Below, piece after piece: positions 1 to 7,717 of a stretch of 15,608 bases of DNA (position 1 is the first letter of the stretch; every line of letters begins with the position of its first letter). The notes beneath the pieces are model-generated. The model was not told the DNA's origin. It worked only from the letters and a program-made list of their open reading frames with translations, and searched no databases. The DNA is from JBBQTU01 sp038213005 (GTDB taxonomy: Bacteria > Planctomycetota > Phycisphaerae > Tepidisphaerales > Tepidisphaeraceae), in contig JBBQTU010000082.1 in the NCBI GenBank assembly GCA_038213005.1, forward strand, positions 1 to 15,608, in the 5' to 3' direction. The position numbers and the translations under genes were made by a program.

Positions 1-167
1 CAGCCTTGCAGAACAAACGTGGTGTAGACGGACGAAGAGGAAAGCGAGGCATCGCGGTGGCGACCGGTGCGCAGCAAAGAGGATCTTCGCCGGTCAAGGA
101 GTGCGAAGACGTTGGGCAGAATGGCTGGAGGGACTCTGGAAGGCAGCCGCAGCTCAGGCAGATCGCT
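1..167. other. Downstream flank of transposase, no gene seen
   Basis: This stretch follows the transposase stop codon. On the minus strand the transposase frame stays open past the stop up to the window edge, but it has no start codon and its translation is low-complexity (Arg, Ser and Leu rich), so I do not call it a gene. I searched it for a match to the reverse complement of the other end of the element (1808-1900) and found no terminal inverted repeat. The left end of the insertion sequence is therefore either outside the window or not recognisable. Confidence 0.4.
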
Positions 168-1445
168 TCAAGCGGAGCTCAGGCGAATCTGCATCCTGCC
201 GCAGAGTGCAGGATCGATCACCCAGGGCGCGATGGGTTGAAACCGCAGACTTTCCGCCAGCCGCCGGGCCAGGGCTTTGAAAGAACCATAGGTTCTTTGC
301 ACATCCCCGAGCAGGTTCCCGCGCTCCAGAAGTTGCATCAGGAGGTGGGCGATCTGCAGAAGCACATACCAGTGTTTCATTGCCTGCGGATGGGTGCTGT
401 AGGCATGCTCCAGAGCGTATCCGCCATTCTTCTGATTGTTGAAGCCTTCGTTCTCGATCTTCCAGCGGCAGCGTCCACCGCCATTGGCCAGCGTCATCAC
501 CTGCCGGGCATGGGTCAAGGGGATGTTGCTCAGCCACACGAATGTGGTGGTCTTGCCGTCGCATTCCTCCCGGCACTCAAAGGCGCTGAGTTGATGCCTT
601 CGCCCCTGATCATCCACATGAACCAGGCCATTGGCCCATGCAAAGCTTTGCCGCAGAGGCGCTGACTTGCCGGGGGGCTGGATGACCTGCTCGCCGCGAT
701 TCTCACGCTGCTGATATTTGGCCGTCTGATACTCCCGCCACAGGGCTGGCAGAGAGCCTTCCTTGAAGGTGACAATGTAGGCCCAGCCGTTGTTCCGGCA
801 GACCTGGAAGACCGTTCCGTTGGCATACAGCCCGTCGAACAGGAAGCAGAGTCTCAATTGCGGGTATTTCCCCTTGATCTGCCCGGCCAGACGGACAAAA
901 CCCTTGAGTTCACAGTCCTGTTTGCTGGGGTTGGGCTCGGGGTTCTGGATGAACTCCGTGCCCAGAGAGAAGGCCAGTCCACTGGGAGTTACCAGTTTGG
1001 CTTCCAACACCGGATGGTAATAGAGGAACCCATCGCCTGACTTTTTGCTCAGACAGTGTTCGCAGTGCCGCTGTGAGCCGAAGGAAAGCTGTCCGGTGGC
1101 ATCGACAGCCACCAGCAAGGCCCCGCCCAGCCGCTGGTCATCCAATGCCTTCATGCGGATCAGTCGCCGGATCATGTGGTCGCGCAGGCGTTCCAGTTCC
1201 CCCGCCGGTAACAGCGTCAGGTAGTAATTGACGGTGTCGGGATGAGCCGCCGCATCTTGTTGATGGCCACACAGCCGCCAGAGGTTCTCCAAGGCCGCTT
1301 GCGTGGTGAGTTCATGGCGGATTCCCCGCCGGGCGCCGAGTTTGAGGCAGAAGATCAGCAGTCCCACCCATAGCAGATGAACCTGCTCATAGACGACGTA
1401 GCGGCCATCCCGGCCGTCGGCCAGCCGCCCCATCCAGTCCGTCAA
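168..1445 (-). CDS. IS4-like DDE transposase
   Basis: This protein would carry out cut-and-paste movement of the element with an RNase H-like DDE core. The expected acidic residues are visible: Asp115 in VAVDATG, Asp204 in LFDGLYANG, and Glu331/Glu333 in WKIENEGFNNQKNGGYALEH, the conserved C-terminal block of this transposase group. The protein ends with a basic IQIRL-type tail, so the C terminus looks complete. The start at 1445 is a TTG, the first standard start codon, but it is probably not the real one. The frame is open further upstream and encodes RHFFPDL just before residue 1, a typical N terminus for such transposases as I recall it. A CTG at 1494-1496, overlapping the stop of the upstream ORF and preceded by AAGGAAG, is the best candidate. 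The assignment to an IS4-like DDE family is firm; the exact IS group is not. Confidence 0.85.
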   Translation of the reverse strand: MTDWMGRLADGRDGRYVVYEQVHLLWVGLLIFCLKLGARRGIRHELTTQAALENLWRLCGHQQDAAAHPDTVNYYLTLLPAGELERLRDHMIRRLIRMKALDDQRLGGALLVAVDATGQLSFGSQRHCEHCLSKKSGDGFLYYHPVLEAKLVTPSGLAFSLGTEFIQNPEPNPSKQDCELKGFVRLAGQIKGKYPQLRLCFLFDGLYANGTVFQVCRNNGWAYIVTFKEGSLPALWREYQTAKYQQRENRGEQVIQPPGKSAPLRQSFAWANGLVHVDDQGRRHQLSAFECREECDGKTTTFVWLSNIPLTHARQVMTLANGGGRCRWKIENEGFNNQKNGGYALEHAYSTHPQAMKHWYVLLQIAHLLMQLLERGNLLGDVQRTYGSFKALARRLAESLRFQPIAPWVIDPALCGRMQIRLSSA

Positions 1446-1492
1446 ATCCGGGAAGAAGTGCCTGGTCGTTCTGGCCAGGGCGGCGATGGGGG

Positions 1493-1801
1493 TCAGATTC
1501 TTCCTTGCCGCAGTTTCCGGCGGGCGCAGTGGGTCTGAACCAGAGCCAGTTGCAGTTGGGTCATCTCCCGCAGCAGGCGTTTGAGCCGTTTGTGTTCCAG
1601 TATTGATGCTTGAACCTCATCCTTGAGTTCCGCCGGGACATAGACGGTTCGCGTCTTGCCGGCCTGTGTGAGCGTCAAATGACTGCCGCCGGCGGCATTC
1701 TTGCCCAGGGAAGCGGCCAGGGGCGGGCAATTGGGCGTGGCCTGGGCGAGCCTGGCGGCGAGCATGTTCTTCAGGACGGTGGCGTTCTTGGGCAGCTTCA
1801 T
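1493..1801 (-). CDS. DUF6788-like IS accessory protein
   Basis: This 102-residue protein sits immediately upstream of the transposase, on the same strand. The middle carries SHLTLTQAGKTRTVYVP, followed by a charged helix (ELKDEVQASILEHKRLKRLL), the pattern of the DUF6788 proteins found beside transposases. Its function is not known. I chose the ATG at 1799-1801, which has AAGG about 5 bases upstream; a GTG two codons earlier (1805-1807) is possible. Its TGA stop (1493-1495) overlaps a CTG that is in frame with the transposase, so the two are likely translationally coupled. The family assignment rests on recalled sequence pattern only. Confidence 0.6.
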   Translation of the reverse strand: MKLPKNATVLKNMLAARLAQATPNCPPLAASLGKNAAGGSHLTLTQAGKTRTVYVPAELKDEVQASILEHKRLKRLLREMTQLQLALVQTHCARRKLRQGRI

Positions 1802-2038
1802 GGGCACCTTTTGTTACTAGGTGATACAACTTAGCACTAAACCAGAGAAAAATCAATGGTGCGACAAAAGAAAAACGGCCCCCAAACGCCAAATCACTTC
1901 GCCCAGCGCCCTCCCCGACACAATCCCCGCTATCCCCGTCGATCCGGCCCATTTCCCGCGCCGCCGCCCGCTCCTCGGGTGCGAGAAATGTTTATTCGTC
2001 AGGGCTGCACCCCTGCTCGAAGGAAAAGAGGAGTCTGC

Positions 2039-2067
2039 TTGACACCCTCCCGCACCTCATCTATGCT
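2039..2067 (+). promoter_or_regulatory. Sigma70-type promoter
   Basis: A perfect -35 box TTGACA (2039-2044) is followed by a 17-base spacer and the -10 box TATGCT (2062-2067, four of six consensus bases). Transcription would start near 2074. It points towards phoH, whose start is about 440 bases downstream, with no other plus-strand gene between. The match is strong for a GC-rich genome, but it is unproven. Confidence 0.65.
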
Positions 2068-2081
2068 GTAACCCGAACATA

Positions 2082-2120
2082 GGCGCGCAAGAGGTGCGCG
2101 CCGACCGGTGCTCTTTGACA
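2082..2120 (+). promoter_or_regulatory. rrn-like antitermination leader (boxB-like hairpin plus boxA)
   Basis: Just after the predicted transcription start, GGCGCGC (2082-2088) pairs perfectly with GCGCGCC (2096-2102) across a 7-base loop. Seven bases later comes TGCTCTTTGACA (2109-2120), which differs by one base from the E. coli rRNA boxA TGCTCTTTAACA and is followed by CGTGAATAG. Promoter, then hairpin, then boxA is the order of rRNA operon leaders, where Nus factors bind to prevent Rho termination. No 16S or 23S sequence follows. The element therefore either serves the phoH operon or is the relic of a lost rRNA operon. Confidence 0.5.
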
Positions 2121-2513
2121 CGTGAATAGCCTTGATAGATGGCCACTGATCGCACCACTCAGGTCCGGAAGGGGCCGGGGCAATAAGATACCTAACAGAT
2201 GTGATGTTCCGTCCTGATGACTGATGACCCATCCCTCACAAATAAACCTGCGCATCTTGACCCCCGTTTCGCGCCTAACTCCTTACTCCACAAGGCCCCG
2301 CGCTACCCCCCACCCCCTCCCGCGACAACTCGCGCTTCTTGCCGGGTATCCCGCTCCCGCCAACACCAGGGGCCCCGCCCATTCGCCCGAAAAAACCGGC
2401 ACGCCCCAGCATTTGGCACCTCCCCTCGACATGCCGGTGCTTCCCGGCAACAATACTGTGCTGGACTTGGCCGGCCAGCTCCGCCGGATTCCCAGGCCCT
2501 GTGAGACCCAAAC

Positions 2514-3446
2514 GTGAACCTCAGTATTACGGTTGAACAACCTGATAAGAAGGTCGCCCTGTTCGGGTCGGCCGACCGGCATCTGCGGATGATCCGCGAC
2601 GCGTTTGGCGTTGGGGTGTTCGCCCGTGACGATGAGGTCCGCATCTCCGGCGAGCGGGCGCAGGTCAGCAGGGCGGCCGCCGTCATCGAATCCCTGCAAC
2701 GGCACCTGCGCCGCCGCGAATGGCTCACCACCGAAGAGGTCGCCCAGACGATTGAGGACATTTGCAGTTCGGATTCCAGGCATGCCGGAGAGGGTTTTGA
2801 CACCTTCTCGCCCGCCACCCGCAGTGTCATCGCCAAGACACCGGGGCAGAAACGCTATATCGACGCCATCGTTCACCATGATCTGACCTTCTGCACCGGC
2901 CCGGCCGGCACCGGAAAGACCTATCTCGCCGTCGCCGCGGCCGCCAGCATGCTCAAGAACAACAAGGTCAAGCGGATCGTCCTGGCCCGCCCGGCCGTCG
3001 AGGCGGGCGAGCGCCTCGGCTTTCTTCCCGGCGACCTCCAGGCCAAGGTCAACCCCTACCTCCGCCCTCTGTTCGACGCCCTGCACGACATGATGGACTT
3101 CGAACAGGTCAAGCGTTTCATGATGAACGACATCATCGAGGTGATCCCGCTGGCCTTCATGCGCGGGCGAACGCTCAATCACAGCGTGGTCATTCTTGAT
3201 GAGGCGCAGAACACCACTCCCCAGCAGATGCTGATGTTCCTGACGCGGCTGGGGCATGAATCGCGGATGATTGTCACCGGCGATTGCACCCAGGTGGATT
3301 TGCCGCCCGAGCAGCCCAGCGGGCTGATCGACGCCGTGGAAAGGCTTCACGGCGTGGCCGGCGTGGGAATTGTTGAGCTCGAACGATCCGACATAGTGCG
3401 TCACAAGCTCGTTCAGAGTATCGTTAACGCATACGAGAAGGGCTGA
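2514..3446 (+). CDS. phoH: PhoH/YbeZ-family ATPase
   Basis: This is a 310-residue cytoplasmic ATPase of the PhoH family, thought to act in RNA metabolism and ribosome maturation together with YbeY. Residues 1-65 form the KH-like N-terminal domain (VALFGSADRHLRMIRDAFGV). The Walker A motif GPAGTGKT is at 119-126, the conserved RPAVEAGERLGFLPGD at 149-164, Walker B VVILDEAQN at 215-223 and TGDCTQVDLP at 245-254. The length is normal. The GTG at 2514 is the only credible start: an in-frame stop lies 12 bases upstream and the N-terminal domain begins at once. There is no clear Shine-Dalgarno sequence, but the GTG overlaps the TGA of a 28-codon upstream frame. The stop overlaps the next start (TGATG), so the two are coupled. 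It is the first gene of a four-gene operon. Confidence 0.95.
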   Translation: MNLSITVEQPDKKVALFGSADRHLRMIRDAFGVGVFARDDEVRISGERAQVSRAAAVIESLQRHLRRREWLTTEEVAQTIEDICSSDSRHAGEGFDTFSPATRSVIAKTPGQKRYIDAIVHHDLTFCTGPAGTGKTYLAVAAAASMLKNNKVKRIVLARPAVEAGERLGFLPGDLQAKVNPYLRPLFDALHDMMDFEQVKRFMMNDIIEVIPLAFMRGRTLNHSVVILDEAQNTTPQQMLMFLTRLGHESRMIVTGDCTQVDLPPEQPSGLIDAVERLHGVAGVGIVELERSDIVRHKLVQSIVNAYEKG

Positions 3447-5728
3447 TGGCGGAAGGCGATTACAACCTGCCGCAAGGAAGCACAAAAAGTACGCCGATGG
3501 ATCGGCTCACCCGCAAGTGGACAGATTTCCTGGCCACCGGCGGGGCGGTATCGCTTGGTATTGCGGCCATCTTCTTCCTGGCCGTCACCGCCGTCCTGCT
3601 TCTGCGGGCCGACGCGCCGCGTTACCGCGCGGGGGACTACCTCAACTATCCGCTGCTCAGCCGGGTCGACTTCAGCTACTTCGATCGCGTCCGCTTCGAG
3701 ACGGCACAGAAGTACGCCAGCGAGGCCGAACCCCGCGTCTACCGTCCCAATCCCGCATTCTCGTGGAATTCGCTGGAGCAGGACCTGAAGCACCTGCCTG
3801 ACGCAGTGGCCGGCAAAACGGCCGCAGATCTGCCCGAACCGCTCAAAGGCGCCATCGACGGGCCGGCCATTCTGGCGCTGGCGCAGTATCAGTCGGCCGA
3901 CCGCCGTGTTGTGTTCGCCCAGCAGGTTGAGGCATTTCTTCTTCCGCTGCGCAAGAGCGTTGTCCTCTCCAACGACGCCCGCGAGGAGGAACTCCGCCGC
4001 CAGGCTCTCCTGCGCATCCCCGGCAGCATCGAGATCAAGCTGATCTCTGCAGACGGCACCACGCTGTCGGAGAAGCTGGACCAGACGCTCCCGGCGGTTG
4101 CCTCTGCCCAACTGCTCGCCGACCTGACCAAGTCTGCCAAGGCTGCCTTCGACGGCCATCTTGACCTGCCGCTACGGCTGGCCGAGTACGTTCGCCGCCT
4201 GCTTCAGCCCACGTATATTCTGGACGAAGCCGCCACTCGTGACCTGCAGGATAGGGCGGCCGCCGTCGTGCTGGACCGGGCCGGTAACGTGGTGGTCCGC
4301 GCGGGCGCGGTCGTCAAGCAGCGTGGGACGATTGAGGAGCGAGACCTGCCGCTTCTTCAGACCGAAAATAAGGCATATGTCGCCTCGCTAAGCGAAGACG
4401 TCCGCTGGCAGGCAGGCCTTGGAATGGCCGGCATGGTGCTGGTCATCACGTTCCTGTTTTCCTGGTATGTCGTTCGGTTCCAGCCTCGCATCATTCGCAA
4501 CCATGCCCGCGGGGCCGCCTTGGCGCTGATGCTGCTGGGCATGCTGCTGATCGCCCAACTCGCCGCCGTGGGCACCCGGCCGCTGTTCCTGTTCGGCATC
4601 GCCCCGACCATCCTGGTAGCGATGATCACAACCATCGCCTACGAGCGGCGCTTCGCGCTGGGTCTGGCGATGCTTCACGGGGTCCTGGTGACGTTGGCGC
4701 TGCGGCAGGGGGTCGATTTCCTCTGCGTGCTGCTGGCGGGCGTGTCGGTCTGCACCACGCTGCTGAGCGAAGTGCGCACGCGCGGCAAACTGATCGAAGT
4801 GGGCATGGCCACGGCCATCGCGATGGGGCTGGTCACCATTGCCGTCCAGTGCGGCGCGATGGGCAATCCGCAGCCGCTGGCGCGCGTGATGACCGATGCG
4901 TTGTACTCCGCCATCGCCGGGCTGTCCGTGGGGTTCGTCGTGCTGGGGATTCTGCCGTTTGTCGAGAAGGCCTTCCGCATCACGACGGGCATGACGCTGC
5001 TGGAACTGGCGGATGCCAGTCATCCTCTCCAGCGTCGGCTGGCGGCCGAGGCCCCGGGCACCTACAACCACAGCCTCCAGGTTGGCAATCTTGCCGAGGC
5101 ATGCGCCGAGGCGATCGGCTGCAATTCGCTGCTGACTCGCGTCGGGGCGCTCTATCACGACATCGGCAAGGTCCGCAAACCCGAGTTCTTCTGCGAGAAC
5201 CAGGCCGATGGTGTCAACCGCCACGTGAATCTGTCGCCAGAAGTCTCGTTCCTGATCATTCTCGACCACATCAAGGATGGACTGGAACTGGCCCGCGAGC
5301 ACTCCCTGCCCACGTCATTGTATCCGTTCATCCAGGCGCACCACGGCACCACGGTGGTGGAGTATTTCTATCACCGCGCCAAGGCACAGCAGGACAAGTC
5401 CGCCGGCAGCGTGAAGGAATCAGCCTACCGGTATTCCGGACCGCGCCCGCGCAGTCGCGAGGTCGCCATCGTCATGCTGTGCGATACCTGCGAGGGGGCC
5501 AGCCGATCGATGTCGGACCTGTCGCTCAATCGCATCGACGCGCTGGTGCGCGAACTGCTGCTCAAGCGCCTGCTCGATGGCCAGCTCAGCGAGTGCGACC
5601 TGAGCATGCGCGACCTGGACACCATTCAGCGGACCATCACCCGGACACTGATGTCGATTCACCATGGCCGCGTGGCGTATCCGTCGATCCCCGCGCCGCA
5701 GCAGTCCGTTGCGGCAAGGATTCCCTGA
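3446..5728 (+). CDS. 7TM-HD phosphohydrolase (PgpH/YqfF family)
   Basis: This is a 760-residue inner-membrane protein with the PgpH layout. An N-terminal membrane helix (about 33-53) is followed by a large extracytoplasmic domain (about 55-320), a bundle of membrane helices (about 322-505) and a C-terminal cytoplasmic HD domain. The metal-binding residues are visible: His542 in TYNHS, His571-Asp572 in HDIGK, His608 in LDHIKDG, His632-His633 in AHHGT and Asp670 in MLCDTCEGASRS. Characterised members hydrolyse cyclic-di-AMP to pApA; all expected ligands are present, so an active phosphodiesterase is likely. It starts on the ATG inside the phoH stop (TGATG), and ybeY begins five bases after its stop. 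This phoH - 7TM-HD - ybeY order is seen in Firmicutes and Planctomycetes. The substrate here is inferred from the family. Confidence 0.93.
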   Translation: MAEGDYNLPQGSTKSTPMDRLTRKWTDFLATGGAVSLGIAAIFFLAVTAVLLLRADAPRYRAGDYLNYPLLSRVDFSYFDRVRFETAQKYASEAEPRVYRPNPAFSWNSLEQDLKHLPDAVAGKTAADLPEPLKGAIDGPAILALAQYQSADRRVVFAQQVEAFLLPLRKSVVLSNDAREEELRRQALLRIPGSIEIKLISADGTTLSEKLDQTLPAVASAQLLADLTKSAKAAFDGHLDLPLRLAEYVRRLLQPTYILDEAATRDLQDRAAAVVLDRAGNVVVRAGAVVKQRGTIEERDLPLLQTENKAYVASLSEDVRWQAGLGMAGMVLVITFLFSWYVVRFQPRIIRNHARGAALALMLLGMLLIAQLAAVGTRPLFLFGIAPTILVAMITTIAYERRFALGLAMLHGVLVTLALRQGVDFLCVLLAGVSVCTTLLSEVRTRGKLIEVGMATAIAMGLVTIAVQCGAMGNPQPLARVMTDALYSAIAGLSVGFVVLGILPFVEKAFRITTGMTLLELADASHPLQRRLAAEAPGTYNHSLQVGNLAEACAEAIGCNSLLTRVGALYHDIGKVRKPEFFCENQADGVNRHVNLSPEVSFLIILDHIKDGLELAREHSLPTSLYPFIQAHHGTTVVEYFYHRAKAQQDKSAGSVKESAYRYSGPRPRSREVAIVMLCDTCEGASRSMSDLSLNRIDALVRELLLKRLLDGQLSECDLSMRDLDTIQRTITRTLMSIHHGRVAYPSIPAPQQSVAARIP

Positions 5729-5733
5729 AGATT

Positions 5734-6279
5734 ATGCCCATTCAACGCCCCTCAACTGGTATGAAACTGACCATCATGTCCCGCGCCGGCGCAGGCCGGT
5801 CGCACGTGGAGTTTCTCCGCACCCACGTGCTGGCGGCCGCGAAGCTGATGCGGACGCCGCTGCGCGAGTTCTCCGTGGCGATGGTGGACGACCGCGAGAT
5901 GCAGCGCGTCCACGGCGAATTCCTCGATGACCCCACGACCACCGACGTGGTAACCTTTCCGCTGGAGATCAATGATCGCGGCGAAGTGACTGAAGGCGAG
6001 GTCGTGATCTGCGCGAGCGAGGCCATGCGATGCGCCAAACAGCGGGGCCACCGCACGCGCAATGAGTTGCTGCTTTACGTGATTCATGGCATGTTGCACC
6101 TGTCCGGATATGACGATACCACCAAACGAGAGTTTCAACGTATGCACGCGAGGGAGGACGAGATTCTGAGCGAGCTAGGCCTGGGACCGGTCTTCGCTGC
6201 CGATGCGCCGGCCCCGGCGCCGGCGAAGGCGGCCCGCAAGTGGGGCTCGTCCGGGCACCCCCGATCCGGAGGGCGTTGA
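5734..6279 (+). CDS. ybeY: Endoribonuclease YbeY (16S rRNA maturation)
   Basis: This is a 181-residue zinc-dependent RNase that in other bacteria trims the 3' end of 16S rRNA and takes part in ribosome quality control. TTDVVTFPLE (69-78), GEVVICASEA and the metal motif HGMLHLSGYDD are all present. The usual motif is H-x3-H-x5-H; here it reads His118-x3-His122-x5-Asp128, so the third ligand is Asp instead of His. The last 30 residues (from about 152) are an Ala/Pro-rich, basic tail beyond the normal fold. The start at 5734 lies 5 bases after the HD gene; an internal ATG at 5761 (MKLTIMSR) fits the conserved N terminus about as well. Neither has a strong ribosome-binding site, which suggests coupling to the upstream gene. 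Confidence 0.93.
   Translation: MPIQRPSTGMKLTIMSRAGAGRSHVEFLRTHVLAAAKLMRTPLREFSVAMVDDREMQRVHGEFLDDPTTTDVVTFPLEINDRGEVTEGEVVICASEAMRCAKQRGHRTRNELLLYVIHGMLHLSGYDDTTKREFQRMHAREDEILSELGLGPVFAADAPAPAPAKAARKWGSSGHPRSGGR
6268..6273 (+). promoter_or_regulatory. Ribosome-binding site fixing the CorC-protein start
   Basis: GGAGGG lies inside the end of ybeY, seven bases before the ATG at 6281. It rules out the longer upstream frame with its arginine-rich beginning. Confidence 0.8.
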
Positions 6280-6280
6280 G

Positions 6281-7546
6281 ATGCATCCCTCTCTGCTGGT
6301 ACTCGCCACCGCCGCGGCCGCCCTGGGGGCGCTGTTCTTCTCGGTTCTGAGCCTGTCCCTGCGCGGTTTTTCCCGCATGCGGCTGGAACAGCGGCTGGAG
6401 CGGCGCGGACGGGATCATTGGCTGCAGCCCACCGTCGACCACGCGGATGAACTGGTTTTCATCACCGCTGTCTGCCGTCTGCTGTGCAACATCCTCACGC
6501 TGATCTTCGTGCTGGTGATCTTTCAGAAGTCGTCACTGGACCCGTGGCTGCACTATCTCGCGGCGTTCATCGTTGCGGGGGTGATTACCCTGCTTGTGTC
6601 GGTTGTGCTGCCTCAGCCCATCGCATCGCATGCTGCGGAACTGGCGATCAGCGTCTGCGCGGGGTTTCTCTACTGGCTGCGTCTGCTGTTCAAGCCGCTG
6701 CTGGCGATCAACGCCGCAATGAACGCTCTGGCCCGGCGGGCGGCCGGCGACGACGGAGAGGAAGCCGAGCAGGAGAAGATCGAGCAGCAGATCTTCACGG
6801 CCGTCGAAGCGGGGGAGAAAGAAGGCTTGGTCGACCCCTCCGAGCGACAGATGATCGAGTCGGTCATCGAGTTCCGCAATACGACGGTGGGCCAGATCAT
6901 GACCGCGCGCCCGGATATCATCGCGCTGGAATCCACCTCGCCACTGCTGGTGATCAAAGAGACGATCGAGCAGACCGGGCACTCGCGTCTGCCTGTCTAC
7001 GAAGAAACGCTGGACCGCATCACCGGCGTACTCTATGCCCGCGACCTCCTGCACTTTGTCGGGCAGAGTGGCATTGGATTCGACATGAAGGTCGCCGTCC
7101 GCCCGGCGTTCTACGTGCCCGAAACCAAGCCGCTGAAAGATCTGCTTCGCGACTTTCGCCTGCTGAAGATCCACATGGCGATTGTGCTGGACGAATACGG
7201 CGGCACGGCCGGGATCGTCACGATCGAGGATGTGCTGGAGGAACTGGTCGGCGAGATCAGCGACGAGCACGAGCCGCAGGAGGAGGCGATGGTCAAGAAA
7301 ATTGACGATCGCACTTGGGAGGCCGATGCCCGCATTGAGCTGAAGGAGTTGAACCGTCTGCTGCCCTTGGATCTTCCCGAAGACGCCGACTACCAGACCT
7401 TGGGCGGCTTCCTTTCGACGATGGTCGGCCGCATTCCCGAGAAGGGCGCCGCCGTCAGCCAGGGCGGCGCGCGATTCACGGTACTGGAATCCGAGCCGCA
7501 GCGCGTGATCCGGGTGAAGATCGAACTGCCCCAGTCTGCGGGTTAA
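6281..7546 (+). CDS. DUF21/CBS-pair/CorC-domain membrane protein
   Basis: This is a 421-residue protein of the hemolysin-like, CorC/YbeX-related family, often linked to divalent cation (Mg/Co) transport. A DUF21-type membrane domain with helices near 5-25, 58-81, 92-111 and 119-138 is followed by a cytoplasmic CBS pair (about 204-325; IMTARPDIIAL, SRLPVYEETLDRITGVLY, MAIVLDEYGGTAGIVTIEDVLEE without gaps) and a CorC_HlyC domain (about 340-417). The order matches E. coli YfjD/CorB-type proteins. Start choice is clear: GGAGGG (6268-6273) lies seven bases before the ATG, although the frame is open further upstream. It follows ybeY by one base and closes the operon. Its role in ion export or import is inferred from the family and was not tested by motif. 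Confidence 0.9.
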   Translation: MHPSLLVLATAAAALGALFFSVLSLSLRGFSRMRLEQRLERRGRDHWLQPTVDHADELVFITAVCRLLCNILTLIFVLVIFQKSSLDPWLHYLAAFIVAGVITLLVSVVLPQPIASHAAELAISVCAGFLYWLRLLFKPLLAINAAMNALARRAAGDDGEEAEQEKIEQQIFTAVEAGEKEGLVDPSERQMIESVIEFRNTTVGQIMTARPDIIALESTSPLLVIKETIEQTGHSRLPVYEETLDRITGVLYARDLLHFVGQSGIGFDMKVAVRPAFYVPETKPLKDLLRDFRLLKIHMAIVLDEYGGTAGIVTIEDVLEELVGEISDEHEPQEEAMVKKIDDRTWEADARIELKELNRLLPLDLPEDADYQTLGGFLSTMVGRIPEKGAAVSQGGARFTVLESEPQRVIRVKIELPQSAG

Positions 7547-7717
7547 GGACCGGTACATCAACAACCGTTCGGCTCAGCGAGGCCAACCCCCTCCCAGCCT
7601 ACCCCAGGGGGGAGGAGTAAGAAGAGATCATCGCGCCATTCCTGCCAGTTATTGATGCGCCGGTCTTAAGGCGGCTTGTCGGGCTACTATGCTCAGCGCT
7701 TGTGGCTCAGCGTCGGC
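7547..7717. other. Convergent intergenic region with weak hairpin
   Basis: The region separates the end of the phoH operon from the end of the SPOR lipoprotein gene on the opposite strand. CCTCCC (7590-7595) can pair with GGGAGG (7610-7615) across a 14-base loop within a C-rich then G-rich stretch. No T-run follows on either strand, so an intrinsic terminator is only a weak guess. No gene is visible. Confidence 0.35.

Larger units (their letters stand above)
168..1807 (-). mobile_element. Two-ORF IS4-like insertion sequence (ends not defined)
   Basis: The element consists of a small DUF6788-like ORF followed by a DDE transposase, both on the minus strand. The DNA upstream of the first ORF (about 1808-1885) is clearly more AT-rich than its surroundings, and this probably marks the right terminal region. 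Beyond about 1885 the sequence turns GC-rich again. No terminal inverted repeat or target duplication could be matched, so the boundaries given are those of the genes only. The element lies upstream of the phoH leader and is not seen to interrupt a gene. Confidence 0.7.
1808..2513. other. Long leader region upstream of phoH
   Basis: About 700 bases contain no convincing gene on either strand; the open frames here are proline-rich translations of C-rich DNA. The first 80 bases are AT-rich and probably belong to the insertion sequence end. The central part holds a promoter, a hairpin and a boxA-like element (listed separately). The last 330 bases are C-rich and structureless to the eye. A 28-codon frame (2431-2517) ends on a TGA that overlaps the GTG start of phoH. 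Confidence 0.5.

Noticed and set aside
1..1900. Terminal inverted repeats of the insertion sequence
   Set aside because: Comparison of 1-167 with the reverse complement of 1808-1900 gave no convincing match.
2159..2172. TCAGGTCCGGAAGG, identical to the tip of signal recognition particle RNA
   Set aside because: The 3' side of the asymmetric loop (AGCA) is missing and the flanks do not form the long helix, so an SRP RNA is not supported. A covariance-model search would settle it.
2283..3485. 400-codon open frame on the minus strand opposite phoH
   Set aside because: It is a GC-driven shadow of phoH, with low-complexity composition and no recognisable domain.
4388..5302. 304-codon open frame on the minus strand opposite the HD protein
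   Set aside because: Antisense shadow rich in Gln, His and Arg; the plus strand has a complete domain architecture.
6533..7564. 343-codon open frame opposite the CorC-type gene
   Set aside because: Antisense shadow; the plus-strand CBS and CorC domains are intact.
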